A DNA stretch of 64,000 nucleotides from CAYQJL01 sp964612295. GTDB taxonomy: Bacteria > Eisenbacteria > RBG-16-71-46 > CAIMUX01 > WJJG01. The stretch covers positions 1 through 64,000 of the forward strand of contig CAZTDY010000014.1 in assembly GCA_964612295.1 (NCBI GenBank), read 5' to 3'. Below are positions 16,616-27,372 of this stretch, one piece after another. The first letter of the stretch is position 1. Every line of letters begins with the position of its first letter. The notes beneath the pieces are model-generated. The model did not search any database and was not told where the DNA came from. It was given only the letters and a program-made list of their open reading frames with translations. The position numbers and the translations under genes were made by a program.

Positions 16616-17758
16616 ATGGACTTCGAACTCAATGAAGAACACCGGATGATTCGTGACACGGCCCGTGATTTCGCCGACAAGGAACTCGTGCCGATCGCGG
16701 AGCAGGTCGACGAAACCCGCGAACCACCGATGGATGCGGTCAAGAAGCTGGCCGAACTCGGGTTCATGGGCATGATGGTGCCGGAGGAGTACGGTGGGGC
16801 CGGGCTGGACGATATCAGCTACGTGCTCGCGATGGAGGAGATCTCCCGCGGCTGCGCCTCGACCGGGGTCATCATGGATGTGAACAACTCGCTCGTGTGC
16901 GAGCCGATCCGGATGTACGCCAACGAGGAGCTCAAGAAGAAGTACCTCGTTCCGCTGGCCCAGGGGGAGAAGCTGGGATGCTACTGCCTGACCGAGCCGG
17001 ACGCCGGATCCGATGCCGGAAGCTTGAAGACGCGGGCGGTGGAGGACGGTGACGACTACGTGCTCAACGGCACGAAGATCTTCGTCACCAACGGCGGGTT
17101 CGCCAACGTGTTCGTCGTCTTCGCCAGCACCGATCCCGAGAAGGGCTCGCGGGGAATCACGGCCTTCATCGTGGAGGAGGATTTCCCGGGCGTGAAGCGT
17201 GGCACCCGCGAGAAGACCTTGGGGATCCGCGGCTCCACGACCTACGAGATCATCTTCGAGGATGCGCGCGTTCCGAAGGCGAACATGCTCGGCGAGCTCG
17301 GGCGGGGCTTCAAGATTGCCATGGAAGCGCTCGATTCGGGACGGATCGGGATCGCCGCCCAGGCGATCGGGATCGCGCGGGCCGCCCTGGGGCGGGCCAT
17401 AGACCATGCCAAGGAGCGCCAGCAGTTCGGGCGCCCCATCGCGGACTTCCAGGCCATCCAGTGGAAGCTCGCCGACATGGCCACGAAGATCGAAGCCTCC
17501 CATCTCCTCGCCATGCGTGCGGCCTGGCTGCGGGTGAGCGAGGGGGACTACGTCCTGGCGTCCGCGCAGGCCAAACTCTTTGCCAGCCGGGTGGCGGTCG
17601 AGGCGGCCGACGACGCCATTCAGGTTCTGGGCGGGTACGGATACACGCAGGAGTACCACGTCGAACGCCACTATCGCGATGCGAAGATCACGGAGCTCTA
17701 CGAAGGGACGTCCGAAGTCCAGCGGCTGATCATCGCCCGTCGGTTGATCCGCGGGTAA
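16616..17758 (+). CDS. acyl-CoA dehydrogenase, short/branched-chain type
   Basis: A 380-residue FAD acyl-CoA dehydrogenase that would introduce the alpha-beta double bond and pass electrons to ETF. It shows YCLTEPDAGSDAGS (FAD/substrate loop), KIFVTNGG, the ERQQFGRPI helix and the catalytic base Glu363 in ELYEGTSE, the short/branched-chain placement. GGYGYTQEYHVERHYRDAK is intact. The methylmalonyl-CoA context suggests branched-chain amino acid or short-chain acyl substrates; exact specificity cannot be read. Confidence 0.93.
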   Translation: MDFELNEEHRMIRDTARDFADKELVPIAEQVDETREPPMDAVKKLAELGFMGMMVPEEYGGAGLDDISYVLAMEEISRGCASTGVIMDVNNSLVCEPIRMYANEELKKKYLVPLAQGEKLGCYCLTEPDAGSDAGSLKTRAVEDGDDYVLNGTKIFVTNGGFANVFVVFASTDPEKGSRGITAFIVEEDFPGVKRGTREKTLGIRGSTTYEIIFEDARVPKANMLGELGRGFKIAMEALDSGRIGIAAQAIGIARAALGRAIDHAKERQQFGRPIADFQAIQWKLADMATKIEASHLLAMRAAWLRVSEGDYVLASAQAKLFASRVAVEAADDAIQVLGGYGYTQEYHVERHYRDAKITELYEGTSEVQRLIIARRLIRG

Positions 17759-17775
17759 GCAGGATGCTCCGTGGG

Positions 17776-17801
17776 GGAGCGGCTAAGGGGCGAGCCGCTC
17801 C
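17776..17801. other. 9-bp intergenic hairpin between two acyl-CoA dehydrogenase genes
   Basis: GGAGCGGCT (17776-17784) pairs perfectly with AGCCGCTCC (17793-17801) around an 8-base loop in the 83-bp gap. There is no T tract. It could be a processing or stability element or a rho-independent terminator of weak type. Confidence 0.35.
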
Positions 17802-17841
17802 TCGAAGCAACCACGGGGTGCACAGCAGAGAAGGGACCACG

Positions 17842-18993
17842 GTGAACTTCGAACTGACCGACGACCAACGGCTCATGGTGCACGCGGTGCGCGACTTTGC
17901 CCAGGGCGAGATCGCCCCCTTGGCCCGCGAGATGGATGAGCAGGAGTGTATCGCGCCCGGCATTCTGGAGCAGATGATCGAGCTGGGCCTGTTTGGGGCG
18001 GTGATTCCGGAAGCCTACGGGGGTGCGGATCTCGACACTTTGACCTACTCAGGGGTGGTCGAGGAACTGGCCAGGGCCTGCGCGGGCGTTTCGATCGTGC
18101 TCAGCGTCCACAGCTCGGTGGCGGCCTATCCGCTGCTCAAGTTCGGCACCGAAGAACAGCGCCAGCGCTTTCTGCCGGAGATGGCCCAGGGGAAGATCGG
18201 CGCGTTTTGCCTCTCCGAGCCCGGGCACGGCAGTGACGCCGGTTCGATCAAGACGAGCGCCCGCCTGGACGGCGACGAGTACGTGCTGAACGGCCAGAAG
18301 GTCTTCGTCACCAACGGCAAGATCGGGACCTATTACCTCGTGCTTGCCCGAACCGATGCCGACGTCACCCCTCGCCACCGCGGGATCTCGGCCTTCTACG
18401 TTCATCGCGACGCCCCGGGCCTCGTCCTGGGCCGCAAGGAAGAGAAGATGGGCCTGCGCGCATCGGATACGATGGAGGTCTTCTTCGAGGATTGCCGCGT
18501 TCCGGCCGACCATCTGATCGGCGGGGAAGGCAACGGGTTCAAGATCGCGATGATGAGCTTGGACAACGGACGCATCGGGGTGGGGTCCCAGGCGTTGGGC
18601 ATCGCGCAGGCCGCGTTCAATGAGGCCGTACCCTACGCGAAGGAACGCCAGCAGTTCGGCCATCCCATCATTCACTTCCAGGCGATTCAGAACAAGATCG
18701 CCGACATGGGGACCCGCATTCAGGCCGCACGCCTACTCGTCCACCAGGCGGCCTGGATGAAGGATCAGGGCCTGGCGTTCAGCAAGCAGGCCGCGATGGC
18801 GAAGGTCTACGCCTCGGAGACCGCCACCTGGGTCACCCACCAGGCCGCGCAGGTCTTCGGTGGCTACGGCTACATGAAAGAGTATCCCGTGGAGCGCTAT
18901 TATCGCGATGCGCGGGTGACCGAGATCTACGAGGGCACGAGCGAGATGCAGCGGCTGGTCATCGCCCGCAATCTGCTGCATGGGAACCGGTAG
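17842..18993 (+). CDS. acyl-CoA dehydrogenase, short/branched-chain type (second copy)
   Basis: A 383-residue paralogue of the preceding gene with FCLSEPGHGSDAGS, KVFVTNGK, KERQQFGHPI and the catalytic base Glu364 in EIYEGTSE. GTG 17842 follows AAGGGA and gives the usual MNFELTDDQ N-terminus; a longer reading frame upstream runs through the previous gene and is shadow. The pair differs clearly in sequence, so distinct acyl substrates are likely. It ends 7 bp from the convergent epimerase gene. Confidence 0.93.
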   Translation: MNFELTDDQRLMVHAVRDFAQGEIAPLAREMDEQECIAPGILEQMIELGLFGAVIPEAYGGADLDTLTYSGVVEELARACAGVSIVLSVHSSVAAYPLLKFGTEEQRQRFLPEMAQGKIGAFCLSEPGHGSDAGSIKTSARLDGDEYVLNGQKVFVTNGKIGTYYLVLARTDADVTPRHRGISAFYVHRDAPGLVLGRKEEKMGLRASDTMEVFFEDCRVPADHLIGGEGNGFKIAMMSLDNGRIGVGSQALGIAQAAFNEAVPYAKERQQFGHPIIHFQAIQNKIADMGTRIQAARLLVHQAAWMKDQGLAFSKQAAMAKVYASETATWVTHQAAQVFGGYGYMKEYPVERYYRDARVTEIYEGTSEMQRLVIARNLLHGNR

Positions 18994-19000
18994 GGGATCG

Positions 19001-19401
19001 TCAGCCGGCCGACTGGCAGAGCTCGAGCAGCACGCCGCCGGTCGTCTTGGGGTGGAAGAAGATCACGCGTTTCCCACCCGCGCCCATCGTCGGCTTCTCG
19101 CCGAGTGGCTGGAGGCCCGCTTCCTTGAGCCGAGCCAGCTCCGCCTCGATGTCATCCACCGCCAACGCGATGTGATGGATGCCCTGTCCGCGTTTCTCCA
19201 GAAACTTCGCGATCACGCTGTCCGGCTCGCTGGGAACGAGGAGTTCCAGATTCGATTCTCCCACCCGCAGATGATAGGAGACGAGTTTCTGGCTTTCCAC
19301 CGGCTCGGTTTCGGTGAGTTCGAGTCCGAGCGCATCGCGGAAGATTGCCAGGCCGGCCTCGTGGTCTGCGACGGCCAGGCCGATGTGGTCGATCTTCTGA
19401 A

Positions 19402-19405
<4 letters not shown>
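19001..19405 (-). CDS. mce: methylmalonyl-CoA epimerase
   Basis: This VOC-superfamily protein (134 residues) converts (S)- to (R)-methylmalonyl-CoA, linking the carboxylase to the mutase. It begins MIQKIDHIGLAV, with His7 as a likely metal ligand, then GIHHIALAVDDI and FFHPKTTGGVLLEL carrying further ligands. The start overlaps the mutase stop by ATGA. The pccB-mutase-epimerase order on this strand forms a propionyl-CoA to succinyl-CoA module. Confidence 0.94.
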
Positions 19406-21045
<1,640 letters not shown>

Positions 21046-21061
21046 GTCGCTCAGACTTCCT

Positions 21062-22612
21062 CTAGAGTGGGATATTGCCGTGCTTCTTGGGCGGATTCTG
21101 AAGACGCTTGTCCTCCAGGAACCCCAGCGCCCGGATCAGATAGGGGCGCGTCTCCCGGGGGCGGATGACATCGTCGATGTATCCATAGCTGGCCGCCACG
21201 TACGGGTTCGCGAAGGTCTCGCGGTATTCGGCCACGATGCGCTTGTGTTCTTCCAGAGCGTTCTTGGCCTTCTTGAGCGCCTCGCGGAAGATGATCTTGA
21301 CCGCGCCGTCGGCGCCCATCACGGCAATCTCCGCACCCGGCCAGGCGATGTTCACGTCGCCCCGAATGTGCTTCGAACTCATGACGTCGTAGGCGCCGCC
21401 ATAGGCCTTACGCGTGATGACGGTGAGCTTCGGCACCGTCGCCTCGCAGAAGGCGTAGAGCAGCTTCGCACCGTTGGCGATGATGCCGCCCCACTCCTGC
21501 GCGGTTCCCGGCAGGAAGCCGGGGACATCCTCGAACGTGATGATCGGGATGTTGAATGCATCGCAGAAGCGCACGAACCGTGCTCCTTTTCGTGAGCTTT
21601 CGATATCCAGCACCCCCGCCAGGAAGGCCGGCTGATTGGCGACAATCCCCACCGAGCGTCCGCCCAACCGAGCAAAGCCAACCACGATGTTCTTGGCGAA
21701 GTGCTCGTGGACCTCGAGGAAGGAGTCGCGATCGACGACGCGGCAGATGACCTCCCGCATTTCATACGGCTTGTCCGGCTCCATCGGCACCAGCGAGTCG
21801 AGCTCGGCGTCCTCGCGCTCGGGATCGTCGCCGGTGTCGAGTCTTGGGGGATCTTCCATGTTGTTCTGCGGGAGATAGGAGAGCAGGGCCCTGGTCAGTT
21901 CGATGCACTGTTCATCGTCCGCGGCCGCGAAATGGGCCACGCCGCTCTTCGAATTATGGGTCCAGGCTCCGCCGAGATCCTCGAAGCTCACCGTTTCCTG
22001 GGTGACCGCCTTGACCACGTCCGGTCCGGTCACGAACATGTGGCTGGTTTCGCGGGTCATGATGATGAAATCGGTGATCGCCGGAGAGTAGACGGCGCCC
22101 CCGGCGCACGGTCCCAGAATCGCCGAGATCTGGGGGATGACGCCCGAGGCCAGCGTGTTGCGCAGGAAGATATCCGCGTAGCCTCCGAGGCTGGCGACGC
22201 CCTCCTGAATGCGCGCCCCTCCACTGTCGTTCAGACCGATCACGGGGCAGCCGGTCTTGATCGCCTGATCCATGATCTGGCAGATCTTCTGCGCATTCGC
22301 GCCCGAGAGCGTACCCCCAAAGACCGTGAAATCCTGGGCAAAGGCGTAGACCGGGCGGCCGTCGATCCGGCCCCGGCCGGCCACGACCCCGTCACCGGTG
22401 ATGGTTCGATCTTTCATCCCGAAGTCGGCGCAGCGGTGGCTCACGAACACGCCGGTCTCCTGAAACGAGCCGGGGTCCAAGAGAAGTTCCATTCGCTCCC
22501 GCGCCGTCAGACGGCCCTTCGCGTGCTGTTTGTCGATGCGGTCCTGCCCCCCACCGAGGTGGGCTTCGGCGCGCCTTTGCTTCAGTACCTCGAGCCTCGG
22601 GTCGCTTGCCAT
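21062..22612 (-). CDS. pccB: propionyl-CoA carboxylase carboxyltransferase (beta) subunit
   Basis: The 516-residue crotonase-fold carboxyltransferase shows KGRLTARERMELLLD, the oxyanion segments GGARIQEGV and GPCAGGAVYSPA, AGVLDIESSRKGARFVRFCD (as one family block near 340) and the C-terminal YGGAYDVMSSK. It would carboxylate propionyl-CoA, or act in methylmalonyl-CoA decarboxylase. The mutase/epimerase neighbours favour the former. No biotin carboxylase or biotin carrier gene is in the window. It reads from the -strand promoter at 22684-22713. Confidence 0.92.
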   Translation of the reverse strand: MASDPRLEVLKQRRAEAHLGGGQDRIDKQHAKGRLTARERMELLLDPGSFQETGVFVSHRCADFGMKDRTITGDGVVAGRGRIDGRPVYAFAQDFTVFGGTLSGANAQKICQIMDQAIKTGCPVIGLNDSGGARIQEGVASLGGYADIFLRNTLASGVIPQISAILGPCAGGAVYSPAITDFIIMTRETSHMFVTGPDVVKAVTQETVSFEDLGGAWTHNSKSGVAHFAAADDEQCIELTRALLSYLPQNNMEDPPRLDTGDDPEREDAELDSLVPMEPDKPYEMREVICRVVDRDSFLEVHEHFAKNIVVGFARLGGRSVGIVANQPAFLAGVLDIESSRKGARFVRFCDAFNIPIITFEDVPGFLPGTAQEWGGIIANGAKLLYAFCEATVPKLTVITRKAYGGAYDVMSSKHIRGDVNIAWPGAEIAVMGADGAVKIIFREALKKAKNALEEHKRIVAEYRETFANPYVAASYGYIDDVIRPRETRPYLIRALGFLEDKRLQNPPKKHGNIPL

Positions 22613-22683
22613 ACCGGTCCTCCGAATTCACTAGGGTCACCATGTGCCGGGCTGCGCAAGTCCAGGCACGGAACAGACCCCTC

Positions 22684-22713
22684 ACTATAGGAAATGACGG
22701 CCCGGGTGGTCAA
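22684..22713 (-). promoter_or_regulatory. promoter for pccB-mcmA1-mce
   Basis: On the reverse strand, TTGACC (22713-22708) and TATAGT (22689-22684) are 18 bp apart, 72 bp before the pccB start. Together with the + strand promoter at 22834 it makes the 296-bp gap a divergent control region. No further gene is seen in the gap. Confidence 0.6.
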
Positions 22714-22833
22714 AGGGTTTGCGCCTCCCGCGTTTGAGGGGGGGCGTTCCCAATTGCTTGTCTTCAGAGGGGATAGCGGTCGTGTGGTCGGGAGACTGGC
22801 GCGCACACGGGGACGGCCTGAGCCCACCCGAGA

Positions 22834-22862
22834 TTGACTTGGGCCGGGCTCAGGGCTACCCT
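22834..22862 (+). promoter_or_regulatory. promoter for the enoyl-CoA hydratase gene
   Basis: TTGACT (22834-22839) and TACCCT (22857-22862) are separated by 17 bp, 47 bp before the hydratase start. The -35 box is strong, the -10 box weak. Confidence 0.5.
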
Positions 22863-22908
22863 CTTCCTTCTTTGCGAGGCTAGGGAGGCGAGGGGAGGCG
22901 AGATAGGT

Positions 22909-23691
22909 ATGTCTTATGAATTCCTGCTGTATGAGGAGAAGGGGGCCGTCGCGACGGTCCAGATCAACCGTCCAGACAAGCTGAACGCAATCAATCAGCA
23001 GATCTTCCACGAATTGCACGCCCTCTTCGGCGAGATCGCCCTCAACGACAACGTGCGGGCCGTGATCCTGACCGGGGTGGGGGAGAAGGCGTTCGTGGCG
23101 GGGGCCGACATCGCCGAGCTGGCCCGGCTGACTCCGATCGAAGCGCAGACGCTATCCCGGTTGGGTCAGACCGTGATGGAGGGGATCGCCCGCTGTCCCA
23201 AGCCGGTCATGGCCGCGGTCAACGGCTGGGCGTTGGGTGGCGGACTCGAACTGGCCATGTGCTGTCATTTCCGGATTGCGAGCAGCAAGGCGCGGATGGG
23301 AGTGCCCGAGGTGACCCTGGGGTTGATTCCCGGGTACGCGGGAACCCAACGACTGCCGCGGCTGGTGGGTCAGGCCTGGGCGATGCAGATGGTGACCACC
23401 GGGGATCCGATCGATGCCGAGACCGCCAAGCGGATCGGCCTCGTCAACGATGTTGTGGCCCCTGAGGAGCTCTTAGCGACCTGCGAGAAGCTGGCCGGCG
23501 CCATCGCGGCCCGCGGGCCGGTCGCCGTGCGCTTCGCGATCGAGGCCGTCAATCGCGGCTTAGACGGCACCCTCGAGGAGGGTTCCTGGCTGGAGCAGGC
23601 CCTCTTCGGTCTCCTGTGGACGACCGACGACATGAAGGAAGGCACCGGCGCCTTCTTGGAGAAACGCAAGCCCGACTTCAAGGGCTGCTGA
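22909..23691 (+). CDS. enoyl-CoA hydratase/isomerase (crotonase family)
   Basis: This 260-residue crotonase hydrates 2-enoyl-CoA in beta-oxidation. Both catalytic glutamates are present: Glu114 in GGGLELAM and Glu134 in GVPEVTLG. The oxyanion-hole loop AFVAGADIAEL and the IPGYAGTQRLPRLVG stretch also match true hydratases. ATG 22909 follows GGGGAGG. With the adjacent dehydrogenases it could form the first two steps of short or branched acyl-CoA breakdown. Confidence 0.93.
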   Translation: MSYEFLLYEEKGAVATVQINRPDKLNAINQQIFHELHALFGEIALNDNVRAVILTGVGEKAFVAGADIAELARLTPIEAQTLSRLGQTVMEGIARCPKPVMAAVNGWALGGGLELAMCCHFRIASSKARMGVPEVTLGLIPGYAGTQRLPRLVGQAWAMQMVTTGDPIDAETAKRIGLVNDVVAPEELLATCEKLAGAIAARGPVAVRFAIEAVNRGLDGTLEEGSWLEQALFGLLWTTDDMKEGTGAFLEKRKPDFKGC

Positions 23692-23701
23692 GAGCATACG
23701 G

Positions 23702-23784
23702 GCGAGAGTGGCGGAACTGGTAGACGCGCTGGATTTAGGATCCAGTGAGGATTCCTCGTGGGGGTTCGAGTCCCCCCTCTCGCA
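23702..23784 (+). tRNA. tRNA-Leu (anticodon UAG)
   Basis: The 83-nt sequence folds as a class II tRNA: acceptor GCGAGAG with CTCTCGC, anticodon arm CTGGA-TTTAGGA-TCCAG giving UAG, a long variable arm, and T arm GGGGG-TTCGAGT-CCCCC. The 3' CCA is not encoded. It lies 10 bp after the hydratase gene and before tig. Confidence 0.96.
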
Positions 23785-23880
23785 GGTTTCCACCGCGGCC
23801 GCGCGCGGGGTCTCAAAGCCCGAGCCGCTGCCGCCCCTTCGATGCCCCTTTTCACGGGGAATTTGCCAGGAGGACTGCAG

Positions 23881-25200
23881 GTGAGAGCGGAAGTGCGAGA
23901 AACGGCGCCCCTTGAGCGGGCGCTCGACATTCGTCTCGATGAGGCGGAGGTTCGAACCTTCATCGACCAGATGGTGGACGCGTTTCGCCGGCGTCATACT
24001 CTGCCCGGGTTTCGCCCCGGCAAGGCGCCGGCCGAGGTGATCCTCAAACGATTCCACCAGGACATCGATCAGGCGGTCGTGAGTGAACTGGTGCCCGACA
24101 GCATCCAGAAGGCCATGGCGGAACACAAAATCCGGCCGGCCGCTCCGGGAACGATCTCGAATCTCAGCTACGAACCGCACAAACCCCTCACCTTCACGGT
24201 CACGGTCGAGATCTGGCCGACGTTTGATCTGAAGGACTACGAGGGGATGGAAGTCGATCAGCTGATCGAGGAGGTCGACGAGGCGGAGGTCGACAAGCAG
24301 ATCGATTGGATTCGAGAGCAGATGGCCGAGGTGAGCCCCGTCGAGCGAGCGGCACAGGCCGGCGATGTGATCGATGCCGAACTCGAGAGTGTCGATGAGG
24401 AGGGCACGCCGCTGCCGGGGGGCCAGAAAGAGACCACGCGTCTCGAGGCAGGGGCGGAGAATCTCCTGCCCGAGTTCCGCGAGGCCTCCCTGGGGATCAC
24501 CCAGGGGGAGGTCCGGGATCTGGCCGTGACCTACCCGGAGGACTTCAACAACGAAGATCTCAAGGGTCAGACCCGTCGATATCGTTTGACCGCGAAGCAA
24601 ATAGCCGAGAAGAAGTTGCCTGCCGTGGACGATGAGTTCGCACAGAGGCTTGAACCAAGCCTCGATGTGGCCGGGCTTCGGGCCAAGGTGCGGTTGCGCC
24701 TTGAATCGGAGAAGCGGCTGGCCTCGCAGGAGCGGCTGGAGCAAGCCATCGTGGACCGGCTGCTTCGCGAGAACAGTTTCGATATCCCGGAAGGTTCGGT
24801 GCGAACGGCTCTCGATCGGCTTGGGGAGAGGTTCAAGGAGGAGGGGCGAGAGGCGGATCCAGAAGAGCTGAAGAAGGCGTACCGGCCTCACATCGAACGG
24901 GCGCACAGGCGCGATCTGATTCTGGCCAAGGTGGGGGAACGGGAGGAGGTTTCGATCGGCTCCCGAGAGGTGGAAGACGAGGTCAAGCGGATCGCGAGTC
25001 AGGAGAAGCGCCAGATCGAAGAGGTAAAGAAGGACATCGGCGACTTGGGCCGATTCCGGGATTTCCTCTTCGAGCGCAGGGTGCTCGAAGCGCTCCGAGG
25101 GAAGATCAAGATTCGCGAGGTGAACGTGCCCACCGCCGCCAAGGCCGGTGTTGTGGAGCAGGGAGCTTCGCCGGCGTCCCCCGAAGGGGCGCAGGAGTAG
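23881..25200 (+). CDS. tig: trigger factor
   Basis: Trigger factor is the ribosome-bound chaperone/prolyl isomerase. GTG 23881, preceded by AGGAGG (23868-23873), gives 439 residues. An in-frame ATG at 23758 lies inside the tRNA and is not credible. The ribosome-binding loop GFRPGKAP is present near residue 42. It is followed by the FKBP-like domain (about 150-235) and the helical C-terminal chaperone arms. It leads tig-clpP-clpX-lon, a conserved proteostasis order. Confidence 0.95.
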   Translation: MRAEVRETAPLERALDIRLDEAEVRTFIDQMVDAFRRRHTLPGFRPGKAPAEVILKRFHQDIDQAVVSELVPDSIQKAMAEHKIRPAAPGTISNLSYEPHKPLTFTVTVEIWPTFDLKDYEGMEVDQLIEEVDEAEVDKQIDWIREQMAEVSPVERAAQAGDVIDAELESVDEEGTPLPGGQKETTRLEAGAENLLPEFREASLGITQGEVRDLAVTYPEDFNNEDLKGQTRRYRLTAKQIAEKKLPAVDDEFAQRLEPSLDVAGLRAKVRLRLESEKRLASQERLEQAIVDRLLRENSFDIPEGSVRTALDRLGERFKEEGREADPEELKKAYRPHIERAHRRDLILAKVGEREEVSIGSREVEDEVKRIASQEKRQIEEVKKDIGDLGRFRDFLFERRVLEALRGKIKIREVNVPTAAKAGVVEQGASPASPEGAQE

Positions 25201-25231
25201 GCTGCACGGATGGGAAGAAGGAGTGAAGGGA

Positions 25232-26002
25232 ATGAGTGAGAAGCGCGCGTCGTCGCCACGAGAGCAGGGTAACTGGGGAGGGTTCAGTCCCTCGAGCATC
25301 GCCGGAAACCAGGACCTGCTGGCCCGGGCCGCCACCTGGCGGGCGAACCCCTACGAGGCGGCTGCCTGGCGACCGGGCGCGTTCGCGCCGCAGTCGAGTG
25401 CGGAACAGGATGCGCTGGCCTCGCTGGTACCGATCGTGGTGGAACAGTCCGCCCGCGGGGAGCGAGCCTACGACATCTTCTCCCGCCTGCTCAGGGACCG
25501 GATCATCTTTGTCGGCACGGTCATCGACGACATCACCGCAAACCTGGTCATCGCGCAGATGCTGTTCCTCGAGGCTGAAGATCCGGATCGGGATGTGCAC
25601 GTCTACATCCACTCGCCCGGCGGCGTCGTTTCAGCCGGGCTGGCCATCTACGACACGATGCAGTTCGTCAAACCGGATGTCTCGACCATCTGCATGGGGC
25701 AGGCGGCCAGCATGGGCGCGCTGCTTCTGGCGGCTGGTGCGGCAGGCAAACGATCCGCCCTGCCCCACGCGCGGGTGATGATCCATCAGCCCATGGGGGG
25801 TAGCCGCGGACAGGCGAGCGACATGCAGATCTACACCAAGGAGATTCTGACCCTGCGCGAGAAGATCAACGAGATCCTCGCCCATCACACCGGGCAGGAT
25901 CTGGCCAAGATCAAGAAGGACACCGACCGCAACTTCTTCATGTCGGCGGAAGAAGCCCAGGCTTATGGTCTTGTCGACGAGGTCATCATCAAGAAGAAGT
26001 AG
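25232..26002 (+). CDS. clpP: ATP-dependent Clp protease proteolytic subunit ClpP
   Basis: ClpP forms the tetradecameric protease chamber for ClpX. The nucleophile is Ser160 (GQAASMGA) and the general base His185 (MIHQPMGG). By alignment with E. coli (ERDRF), the third triad residue is Asn234 in DTDRNFF instead of Asp; Listeria ClpP1 has the same change. The chain is 256 residues, about 60 longer than usual: the conserved region starts at LVPIVVEQS (residue 65), preceded by a low-similarity extension that may be a propeptide. No better in-frame start exists downstream. AAGGAG at 25218 supports ATG 25232. Confidence 0.95.
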   Translation: MSEKRASSPREQGNWGGFSPSSIAGNQDLLARAATWRANPYEAAAWRPGAFAPQSSAEQDALASLVPIVVEQSARGERAYDIFSRLLRDRIIFVGTVIDDITANLVIAQMLFLEAEDPDRDVHVYIHSPGGVVSAGLAIYDTMQFVKPDVSTICMGQAASMGALLLAAGAAGKRSALPHARVMIHQPMGGSRGQASDMQIYTKEILTLREKINEILAHHTGQDLAKIKKDTDRNFFMSAEEAQAYGLVDEVIIKKK

Positions 26003-26124
26003 GTCCTGACGATAGGTAGGAGAGAGGGACCTTCGATGGGCAGGTCCATGCCCTCGGGCATTGCCGATTCTATGAAGGCCGAGCGGCCCCCGCACCCGAT
26101 AGGTAGAGCGGCTAAGGAGAGACC

Positions 26125-27349
<1,225 letters not shown>

Positions 27350-27372
<23 letters not shown>

